Assembly (NCBI GenBank): GCA_920105625.2
Contig: CAKKTE020000278.1
Location: 1-64,000, forward strand
Length of the DNA: 64,000 nt
Direction of reading: 5' to 3'
Origin: Clusia tigrina
Taxonomy: Eukaryota > Arthropoda > Insecta > Diptera > Clusiidae
A program made the translations under genes and the position numbers. Below are positions 44,769 to 53,917 of the stretch, piece by piece; position 1 is the stretch's first letter, and each line of letters begins with the position of its first letter. The notes beneath the pieces were generated by a model. It searched no databases. It saw only the letters and a program-made list of their open reading frames with translations, and was not told where the DNA came from.

Positions 44769-45475
44769 CTATCGCATTAGCAGGATTAGAGAGTAATGCT
44801 TTTCTTTACGTAGACAACATAATTGTTTTCGGTAAATCTACAAATGATAATCTAGTAAAAATCTTTAAGCAAATAAGAAAGTACCATCTGAAATTAAATC
44901 CGAAAAAGTGTAATTGTTTGAAACCAGAAGTAATTTTTCTAGGTCACTTAGTTACAGCTGATCCAGAAAAAAGCAAAGTTGTAAACATATATCCAACTCC
45001 AAAAAATAAGGATGAAATCAAAAGATTCGTAGCTTTCTGTAATTATTACCGTCGCTTTATAAAGAATTTCGCGGAAATAGCTAATCCTTTAAATAACCTA
45101 CAAAAGAAAAACACCGAATACATCTGGACGGATGAATGTGAAGTAGCATTCAAGAGATTAAAAGAAAGTATAACTCACTCACCCGTACTTAGATACCCTG
45201 ATTTCGATGAAGAATTCATATTGACCACTAATGCATCCAATTATGCATTAGGTGCTATTTTATCACAAGGAACTATAAGAGAAGATCGACCAATAGCTTA
45301 TGCTAGCAGATCTCTTAATAAACATGAAATTAACAAACCTGTCATTGAGAAAGAATTATTAGCCATTCATTGGGCTATTAATCATTTTCGACCATACTTG
45401 TTTGGAACGAAGTTCACAGTAGTAACACATCACATACCACTAGTCACTGTTTACACACAACAACCCCTCATCTAG
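44710..45475 (+). pseudogene. 412-like element RT palm and RNase H
   Basis: SFQRMLTIALAGLE then YVDN at 44808-44819, where the RT catalytic motif needs YxDD, so the second aspartate is Asn. The RT connection follows (FVAFCNYYRRFIKNFA), then RNase H (LTTNASNYALGAILSQG, RPIAYASRSLNK, KELLAIHWAINHFRPYL). In the first RNase H motif TTNAS replaces the usual TDAS, so a catalytic acid is lost there too. It ends with a stop/frameshift at 45473. Confidence 0.83.
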
Positions 45476-45476
45476 A

Positions 45477-47099
45477 ATGACTCGTATCCGACTAGACTTG
45501 ATGGAATATGACTTTAAAATTATATACAAACAGGGAAAAATTAATACAAATGCAGATGCTTTGTCAAGAATAGAAATAAATTCTGACACATTAAAGGCAA
45601 TGATACCCACAGTTATGGCTATCACAAGAAGCATGAAGAAAAAACAAACAGATGTAATTACTGAAGAACCAGACAAGAGGAGCGCGTGCCTCTATATATG
45701 GAACAGTACATCTTTATCGGATATTAGAAATTTAAAACAATTAAAGTGCAAAATTTTAAAAGGGGATGAGCTCGAGCGAAATACGCGTAGAAATGATAAA
45801 AGTTTGCCAAATATTACAGTCGACTATAAAAATATACTGATAGAGTTAAGCGATAATTCTGACTTAGTCCTCGGTACGGTCATGAGGAAGTTTGTTCAAT
45901 TTTTGATCAGTCATGGAATCGACAAGATCGCTCTTTCAAAAGAGGGTACTTTGTTCGATATTATTAATGAAGATAATTTAAAGGCCTTATATAAGAATAT
46001 ATTTATTGAGAATTTAGCTAAAGGACGGCAAACTCCTGCTATAATTTTATTTGTACCCCCACGTAATATACGTGATATAAATGAGCAAAAGAAACTCATA
46101 CATGATAACCATTGCACACAAACATCCGGACATCCTGGAGTAAGAAGAACGTTATTAAAGTTAAAACAAAAATACATATGGAAAAATATGACAACAATGC
46201 TGAAGACATATATAAATAACTGCGAGATATGTGCAAAAAACAAAACAACAAAACACATAAGAGAAAAGATGGTCATTACAGACACCCCATCGACAAGTTT
46301 CCAAATAGTAGAAATGGACATAGTAGGACCACTCCATATGTCAAACGGATATAAATACATTTTAACACTTCTGTGCCAACTAACTAAATATATTGAAGCA
46401 TATCCAATGTATACAAAAGAATCTTTAGAATTTGCACATACTTTACTAGAAAAATTCACACTAAAGTATGGAGGTTTTCACACAATAAAGACAGACATGG
46501 GTAGAGAATTCGTGAACCAAGTATTTGACCATATGAGCAAAACGTTAGATTTTCAACATAAAACATCCACCCCTTACCATCACCAAACACTAGGTAGCGT
46601 AGAAAGAAATCATAGAGTTCTCAATGAATACATACGCACCTCGACAGAAGAGCAGGAATGGGAAAAGGGTTTACCTTACTATGTTTTTTCATATAATACC
46701 ACACCACACGTCGACACAGGTTACTCACCTTTCGAACTCATATTTGGAAAATTGCCAAACATTCTAACAGATAAACAAGTGATCAAAACAGTTAGTCCAA
46801 TCAACACCGAAGAATATCTAAATGAATTGAAAAACAGACTAGAAAATGCAAAAGACACTGCAAGACCTATACTCCAAAAAACAAAGGAGAAAAGAAAAAT
46901 AAACTACGACATAGGAACAAATAGTTCAAATTTCAATATAGGAGACTTAGTAATGCTAAGAAATATGTGTAGCAAAAAGTTAGACAGCCCATACATAGGC
47001 CCGTTTAAAATTATTAATAGACTAGGTGTAAATTCCTTAATAAATAAGAATGGAAAAGATGTTCTACTACATAATAACAATCTTAAGAAATTTAAATAA
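45477..47099 (+). pseudogene. 412-like element integrase (open 540 codons)
   Basis: Open frame with the end of RNase H (NTNADALSRIE), a spacer, the HHCC zinc domain (HDNHCTQTSGHPG ... NNCEICAKNK), core motifs VEMDIVGPL, IKTDMGREFVN and GSVERNHRVLNEYI carrying all three DDE acids, and a C-terminal GDLVMLRN ... SPYIGPFKI domain. This part alone looks capable of folding. It would insert element DNA into the host genome, but the upstream breaks separate it from gag-pol translation. Confidence 0.85.
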
Positions 47100-47400
47100 G
47101 AAATTTAAATAAGAAATATATATATAAGAAAAACTAATACACATTAAGAAATACATATAAGAAAAATACAAATAAGAAATTTAAATAAGAAATTTAAATA
47201 AGAAATATATATAAGAAAAACTAATACACATTAAGAAATACATATAAGAAAAATACAAATAAGAAATTTAAATAATATATTTATATAAGAAATTTAAAAA
47301 AGAAATTTAAATAAGAAATATATATAAGAAAAACTAATACACATTAAGAAATACACAAATAAGAAATATAAATAAGAAATTCATATAAGAATAGTATAAA
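47100..47400 (+). repeat. AT-rich tandem repeats between pol and the 3' LTR
   Basis: Three imperfect copies of a block containing AAACTAATACACATTAAG (at 47131, 47218 and 47331, so periods of 87 and 113), built from shorter AAGAAATTTAAAT units. Confidence 0.85.
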
Positions 47401-47520
47401 TATGAAAAGCTAGATATAGCCATATAGCATTGTAAAACCAAAACATAGCCAAGTATATATACGAGTATAAAACAAAAACAAAAAATAAATAAATTTTCCG
47501 AAACAAGAATTTTTTTTCCC

Positions 47521-47533
47521 GGAGGATTAGAGG
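47521..47533 (+). promoter_or_regulatory. Polypurine tract of the 412-like element
   Basis: GGAGGATTAGAGG immediately before the 3' LTR, after a T-rich run. Confidence 0.65.
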
Positions 47534-48072
47534 TGTAGTGTATCATGAAAGAACCAAATGCACCAGAGAAATGTGTAGTGCACGCGCAGCATTATCGCAC
47601 ACACACTCACTCCACATGCTCAAACCTTTCCTCTATCCCAAAGCAATGCACTTAAAATAGGTCATGGGCAATTCGAACCTCAAAGGTCTGCCGTAGGCAA
47701 GAATTGCACATTCATAATTTATTGCTTGCACATGTGATTTTCATGACACATGGGATATTGGAAATATGGAAATGAAACACTAATTATATGATTAAATGGT
47801 AGAAATAAGTATATAAGAACGTAGTTATAAGAATAAAGATTAGTTCTAAACACAACTCATAACTGTTTGTACTCACAAGGAGCTGACTTTAGTCGCTTCA
47901 ATAGAACTCAAAGGAGCTGACTCTAGTCGCTTCAATAGAACATTTGGCGGCTTTAAGGCGCCGATACAAAAGTGCGCAAGCTCTCGCGCAATCAAACAAT
48001 CATATGAGCCCACCATCTGCGTAGGGAATATTCTGTTAGGCAAATCTAATTGTATTACTGACAGAACGTATT

Positions 48073-48075
<3 letters not shown>
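47534..48075 (+). repeat. 412-like element, 3' LTR
   Basis: 542 bp. It lacks 29 bp near its start (between ATGAAAG and AACCAAATG) that the 5' LTR has, and differs at roughly a dozen other sites. Confidence 0.95.
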
Positions 48076-48148
<73 letters not shown>

Positions 48149-48169
48149 TAGATATATATATATAGATAT

Positions 48170-48234
<65 letters not shown>
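48076..48234. repeat. (TA)n microsatellite
   Basis: About 160 bp of TA repeats with a few GATA interruptions at 48146-48172, directly behind the 412-like element. Confidence 0.97.
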
Positions 48235-48238
<4 letters not shown>

Positions 48239-48669
48239 CGTAACAAGCCGTTAGCTTAGTTCGTTTAGCTGGATTTTTACTTATTTTGAAGACTTTTCCA
48301 AGATTATTGAAACTATTGTTATTTGGGGCACAGTGTAAAAAAGTTAAGTTCCTTTATGACCGGCAATTTCTTAAGTTTCGTTTCCCTATGCTCCTATATC
48401 TTCTAAGTTTCGTGTCCCTTGCTGCTTCATTTGTCCATGACCATAGTTAAATATGCACGCAGAGGGGTATTACTGCGGCACTTGGAACTCATTTTAATAT
48501 AAATTAATTTTTATTAATTATTTCACCTATTAGTAGTATAATATTATACCAAAAACCAAACAATTATGATTCTTCAACTTATGATTATCATGGTGCATTT
48601 ACAGTGAACAAAAGTGAAAATGGAAAGCAATTGGATCAAATTTTATATTAAGAATATATTCATATATAT
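48235..48669. other. Unassigned sequence
   Basis: No coding segment. TAAGTTTCG(T/G)TTCCC-type words occur twice at about 48370-48420. Possibly host DNA or a decayed element. Confidence 0.4.
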
Positions 48670-48873
48670 TGTTTGAGGATCCGAGCTCCCAGTAGCGAAC
48701 ACTGTGGCAACACTTTTTGCGCTGTATTTTGACAGTTGAGATTCATTGGTTTTCTTTTGTTTGCTCTGGCTCGTTTTGAAAACATTTTTTGTCTTTAAAT
48801 TATTTTGCATTTAACGTATTTTGCATTAAACTGATTTTGGCTATTTTTGTGTTTCTATTGATTTTCCCCAACA
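48670..48873 (+). repeat. BEL element 2, 5' LTR
   Basis: About 204 bp, TGTTTGAGGATCC...CCCCAACA. Its first 80 bp recur inverted at 53577-53657. Confidence 0.7.
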
Positions 48874-48878
48874 TTATT

Positions 48879-48912
48879 TGGTGCCCCCTGTGAGGATTGA
48901 ACTCACGACCCC
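48879..48912 (+). promoter_or_regulatory. Extended primer-binding site, tRNA-Met-like
   Basis: TGGTGCCCCCTGTGAGG begins a 32-34-base stretch that, in reverse complement, reads like the 3' end of elongator tRNA-Met: CCA, acceptor strand, a five-base-pair T stem GTGAG/CTCAC and loop TTCAATC. A normal site matches only about 18 bases. Confidence 0.65.
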
Positions 48913-48980
48913 TGAGAAGGTAGAAACAACGTGTGGCGTCTGAAGCAGGCAGCGACGGTTCGTTGAAGTAGTGTACGGCA

Positions 48981-50335
48981 TTGCCCTTGCGGCTGCATTT
49001 AACTGCGCATATTGTGAGGTTAGGTTTCTGGAGGCTCGGCACGTGGGTGCCTTACACAACGCAATCCTTTTATATCGTTCTGTGGGTCACTACGTCAGCG
49101 CTAACACTGCGTACCTCCTCTACAACGTCGATTCGACGCATTTGGGAACGCGTACGTGGGGTCAAACCTGGAGACCAAGATATTTTCCAGCTGGAACAAG
49201 AGTTGAAGTCACTCACATCACACTTTGATAGGTTTGTTACAAATCATCATCAACTGGCCTCCGAAGCAGAGGAAAATGAATCGGGAGCGCATGATACGCT
49301 GTCTCAGGAAGTAGAGGACGCTTATAATGATACATGTGTCATGATTAAGAGGTTGATGATGGATGCCAGTTCCAGCTCAGTACCCGTGGCATCAACACCA
49401 AAGTTCGCCCTGGACGCCCTGGCTATTCCAACTTTCGATGGTACACTGCATACCTGGCTATCATTTAAGGATGCTTTCGAAACTCTTGTGGATAAAACGG
49501 ACTTTCCAGAGGTCTACAAGCTAGGCAAGCTTCGTCAGTCGGTCCCGGCAAGTGCTGTGCCACTCATTGGGGGAGTATACTCTGGTGGATATGAGGAAGT
49601 CTGGAAAGCCCTCAAAGATCGCTTTTACAACAAGAAGCAGCTGTCTGAGATGCACGTTGCGCGATTTATTAATATTCGAGCAGTAGTAGATGAAACATCG
49701 AAGTCGTTGCTGCAGATTGTAGACACGGTGCAGGAGTCTTTGCGCGCCTTACGCGTCATGGGCTTACCAGTCGACAAGTGGGATGCACTGGCGGTGCCGA
49801 TTGTAGTATCGAAGCTTTAAACTAATACTCAACGGGAGTGGTCTTTAAGCAGCGCTCCTTGCGAGATTCCGAGCTTGGAAGAGTTGCATAAATTCATGGA
49901 AAGACGTGCACACAGCCTCAATGCAGACTTCAGCTCACGGGCGAGTACATTGGAGTCATCCTCATCAAGGCAGCCGACTCGCACTGGTACTAGGCAGATT
50001 CCACGTGTTCTGAAATCTAATGTAGCTTCTGTTGACGAAGGTCGCTGTGCACACTGTCAAGGGCTGTATCGCATCACCAGGTTCCCGGTGCTGACCGCAC
50101 TGACCAGCGATTTGACGCTTTAAGGAAATCGAAGCTGTGCTATAATTGTTTAAGAAATGGACACACATCGAAACAGTGTACTTCAGGCAATTGTCGTCAG
50201 TGTGGCCGCAGACACAACACGATGTTTTGCCGCAATGCTCCAGGGTATACTGGCGGTTCAAACCCAACTCCATTGGTAAATTCGACCGCCAATTCCCAGG
50301 CGACTACACTACCCTCATCATCATCCTTATGACTA
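48981..50335 (+). pseudogene. BEL element 2 gag
   Basis: A DUF1759-type gag is open to 49820 (LAIPTFDGTLHTWLSFKDAFETLV ... WKALKDRFYNKKQL ... ALRVMGLPVDKWDA), with its start unclear because no ATG precedes residue 120 of the frame. It ends at a TAA and continues in other frames with a linker (49875-50090) and a CCHC knuckle region CYNCLRNGHTSKQC plus CRQCGRRHNTMFC at about 50137-50235. Confidence 0.8.
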
Positions 50336-50336
50336 G

Positions 50337-51400
50337 ATGGCCTGCATAGCCATAGGACAACATACAGTCTTGCTGGCCACAGCGCGCGTCTACGCATCTG
50401 ATGACTCAGTAACTCAGCAGCGCTTGGCTCGTGTTCTTTGCGATCCTGGATCGCAGGTAAGTTTCGTCACAGATCGCTTGGCTAATTATTTATGTCTGCG
50501 CAGGAGCAAATTTGAAGCAAACGTGGAGGGAATCGGAGCACTCATCCATACCCGAACAAAAGGCAGCGTGGCGCTCAATCTCACATCTACTCATTCTGAT
50601 TTTTCATTGGCAGTCAACGCCCTCGTTATTCCCTCAATTACCAACGGTGCATATTGACATAACGCAGTGGCAACATTTGGTAGATCTTCAGTTGGCTGAT
50701 TCGCAATTTGAGACCCCAGGTGCTATCGACATACTCATTGGGGCCGACGTGTGGAGTCTTATCGTCGAAAGTGAAGTCCTCAGGGGTGGTGCTGACGAAC
50801 CTCTAGCGCAATACACTCGATTGGGCTGGGTTGTTTTTCGACCAGCATCCGCATCAGAGATTCAAACGTCATCACCGATCACATGCAGTTCGCAACTCGG
50901 CGATGATGAAACACACATGGACAAGCTTTTGCGCACATTTTGGAAGCTTGAGGAAGTGCCGGGCACATTCTGAAGTTGATGGAGATGATGGGTGTACACG
51001 CAAGTTTTTGGAGATACATTACCGGATAGCAGATGGTCGCTACGTAGTGCAAAAACCGTTTCGCGGTGATGCCTTGAAACTGGGCGACTCGTATTCCAAC
51101 GCATTAAGACAGTTTCAGTTCCTGGAACGGCGCCTGGCAGCTAACCCTGAGCTGCGTGATAAATATGTTTCGTTTATGCGGGAATTTTGTGCCCTTGGAC
51201 ATATGGAGCGAGTTGATCAGCCTGACGATCCGCCGGAATGCTATTATATACCACACCATCCAGTCATCAGCAAGTTCCGGGTCGTATTCAACGCTTCAGC
51301 AAGAACTTCTAGTGGGGTTTGTCTCAATGATATTCAACTTGTTGGCCCTACCCCTCCAAGACTCCCTGATCAATATTATTTTTCCATTCCGTCGTGATCG
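50337..51400 (+). pseudogene. BEL element 2 protease and RT N-terminus
   Basis: Protease with active-site CDPGSQVSFVTDR at about 50440, a flap region and DILIGADVW at about 50730. The RT N-terminal region follows (DGRYVVQKPFR, YYIPHHPVI, KFRVVFNASARTSSGVCLND). Frame changes near 50650, 50970 and 51340. Confidence 0.8.
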
Positions 51401-52650
51401 CATTGCTCTTACTGCAGACATCGAGAAGATGTTTAGGCAGGTACTAGTGGCGCCTGCACATAGAGATTTCCAACGAATCCTTTGGCGAGAATCTCCAGCT
51501 GACAGTCTTGAGATCTTTCTATTAAATACGGTTACTTATGGCATGGCTTGCAGTCCTCGCACTGCACCAATGTGCCTATGACAACTTCAAACTGATCCCA
51601 GACAGTCATCAGGCGGAGGTAGCACGAGCAGCAATCTTAACTTCATTCTACGTTGACGATTTTCTTACCAGCTGTGACAAGGAATGCGAGGCTATTATGG
51701 TCGCTTCCAATGTTGACATCATCCTATCAGCTGGCCATTTTAAGCTGCGCAAATGGAACTCCAACAATATTGAGGTATTATCGAAATTAACTGATGGAAT
51801 TTCTTCTCCTTCAGAATCGGTCATTGAACTGTCCACATCTTCTGTGCTTGTTTTACGATGGGATGCAATAGAAGATGAGCTCTTTTTAAACCTGGTAGTA
51901 CACCCGACATCTAATCCGCCTACGAAACGGCGGGTTGTAAGTGAGTTGGCGCAACTATTTTATCCCACTGTTTTGGTGGCGCCAGTGGTGATTGCCCTTT
52001 GGTCAGCTGGATTAGCTTGGGAGACACCGTTGCCAAGTAATTTGCAAGACGTGTGTTTCAAACTTCGCAATGGTCTCCCGGCAATCAACTCCATTCGAGT
52101 TCCTCGATGGCTGGGCATGGTGAATGGCAAGGAAACAGTGCTGCACGGCTTCTGCGATGCCAGCCAGCACGCATACGCAGCTGTGGTTTACACAAAGACT
52201 ACAGATGAATATGGCATCACCCGCGTGTCATTACTCACTACACGTACGAAGGTGGCTCCGCTCAATGGTGCCACGATACCTCGTCTCGAGCTCTGCGCAG
52301 CGCACCTGCTAGCGGTGACGTTCAACAACGTCCGCTTGGCTTTAGGGTTGGTAGATCCAGTCTATTATCTGTGGTCGGATTCAAGCATCGTACTCTGCTG
52401 GATTCGCAAGCAACCAGCGACTCTCAAACAGTATATTTCAAATCGAGTTAGTAAAATTCCGGAGTTAGCATCACCAGATCACTGGCATCACGTACGCTCT
52501 GCCCAGAACCCTGCCGATTGTGCCAGCCGTGGCATGAGTGGAGCCGAGCTTTTAGAACATCGATTATGGTGGCTAGGACCAGGATGGCTAGTAGATGGAC
52601 CGTTACCCATAGAAGAAATGCAGCTAAGCGAAAACGATTTGGATGTTTGA
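51370..52650 (+). pseudogene. BEL element 2 RT palm and RNase H
   Basis: TADIEKMFRQ at about 51415, then a frame change, and from 51538 a 370-codon open segment with catalytic YVDDF at about 51648, WLGMVNGKETVLHGFCDASQHAYAAVVY, PRLELCAAHLL, LWSDSSIVLCWI and NPADCASRGM. It ends at a TGA just before the integrase. Confidence 0.83.
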
Positions 52651-53576
52651 AAGTTGAAGGAAAGGTATTGTCCATGACAGCCATAGCTTCTGTGGCTCCA
52701 TCGCTCACAACCCGACGACCTAATGGTGAAATTATCGAACTCACTGAGCGTTTCAGTTCGTTACCGCGCTTGCTGCGCACGGTGGCATATGTGTTACGTT
52801 GGATCCCTGGCAGAGAACATCGACCTCCTGCTATTACAGCTCCAGAATTGGACAAAGCCTTGGATACACTCTTACGCATAGAACAGAGCAGCGCTTTTGC
52901 AATGGAACTTCAGTATCTTCGGAACGGGTCCAGCTTACCTAGCTCAAACAAGTTGCTTCCTTTTAATCCTTTTGTTGATGAGAATGGTATCTTACGAGTT
53001 GGAGGTCGTATCAACCGGGCCGCAGTTACCCATGATCAGCAATGTCCAATTATCCTGCCCAAATCTGGTGCTTTGGTGCAACTTGTGATTAGGCAAGCTC
53101 ATGAAGGCACGCTTCATGGTGGTACTCAACTAACGCTTCATACTGTACGCAGTCGATATTGGATGTTAAATGGAAGGCAGGCTGTAAGAAGTTATTTACA
53201 TAATTGCGTCATCTGCCGCCGTTACCGTGGCACAGTACTAAAGCAACAGATGTCCTCATTACCCATGCAGCCGGTTAATGCGTCAAGACCATTCCTTGCA
53301 TCGGGTGTGGACTATTGCGGACCGTTCACGCTGCGTAGTGGTACGAAGCGATCACGCACATCGGTGAAAACCTATCTGGCTATTTTCGTGTGTATGGCAA
53401 CGAAGGTAGTCCATATTGAGGTGGTGGATGATCTCTCTTCGCAAGCCTTTTTAGATGCATTTACACGTTTTATAAGCCGACGTGGTTTATGCAGAGATTT
53501 ATACAGCGACAACGGCACCGCGTTTGTTGGTGCGAACCGCTTATTGCAGGAGGACCTGGCTAGCTGGCACAACGAA
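52651..53576 (+). pseudogene. BEL element 2 integrase, truncated
   Basis: In frame from about 52660: RFSSLPRLLRTVAYVLR, GILRVGGRI, the zinc region (QAHEGTLHGG ... CVICRRYR), SGVDYCGPF (first Asp) and DLYSDNGTAFVGA (second Asp). The Glu region and C-terminus are missing, because the frame runs into inverted LTR sequence at 53577. Confidence 0.83.
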
Positions 53577-53657
53577 ACTAATGAATCTCAACTGTCAAAA
53601 TACAGCGCAAAAAGTGTTGCCACAGTGTTCGCTACAGGGAGCTCGGATCCTCAAACA
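53577..53657 (-). repeat. Inverted LTR fragment of the BEL element 2 family
   Basis: About 80 bp, reverse complement of 48670-48750 with one or two differences. It is the first part of a 3' LTR read on the minus strand. Confidence 0.85.
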
Positions 53658-53917
53658 TCCTGCCCGGTCGAGTCATCTGACTCGAGTTGATCGAAGTCCA
53701 CGAGACGGCATAGCTTCTGTACTGCCCGGGTGCAGGAACCATTTGCAGTTTTGAGTGTCGCGTTGCGAATCAATCCATCACTGCCCGGATGCACTGCTGT
53801 CACCCGACCCATGCGCCAATGGCTGGGTGGTAAATTTTCATGTCTGATGATCACAATGTCGCCAACGGCGACATTAGTTATGCGTTTTTGCCATTTATTT
53901 CTCCTTTGAATCATCAA
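53651..53917 (-). pseudogene. Integrase C-terminus of the BEL element 2 family (minus)
   Basis: 89 codons on the minus strand (QRRNKWQKRITNVAVGDIVIIR ... VHPGSDGLIRNATL ... CRLVDFDQ). Its TGA stop is formed by the first bases of the LTR (TGTTTGA). It belongs with the LTR fragment at 53577-53657. It abuts the end of BEL element 3, so two BEL C-termini stand one behind the other. Confidence 0.78.

Larger units (their letters stand above)
40598..48075 (+). mobile_element. 412/mdg1-like Ty3/Gypsy element with both LTRs
   Basis: 7.48 kb with LTRs at 40598-41168 and 47534-48075, an Arg-type primer site, a long leader with extra open frames, gag, and pol (protease, RT, RNase H, integrase), and no env. 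Size, leader organisation and primer type fit the 412/mdg1 group. The target is a TA tract, so the duplication cannot be read exactly. Gag and pol contain several stops and shifts. Confidence 0.88.
48670..53576 (+). mobile_element. BEL/Pao element 2, 3'-truncated
   Basis: 5' LTR, primer site, gag, protease, RT, RNase H and integrase up to the second catalytic Asp region. It then stops abruptly and is joined to an inverted piece of its own family's 3' end (53577-53917). There are several frame breaks. Confidence 0.85.

Noticed and set aside
42516..48075. A third open frame (env) in the 412-like element that would make it an errantivirus
   Set aside because: After integrase there are only AT-rich tandem repeats before the 3' LTR, and no signal peptide or transmembrane glycoprotein is encoded.
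48880..48960. A complete tRNA gene on the minus strand
   Set aside because: Only the 3' part (acceptor strand and T arm) is tRNA-like. No matching anticodon arm, D arm or 5' acceptor strand was found, and the position after an LTR explains it as a primer-binding site.
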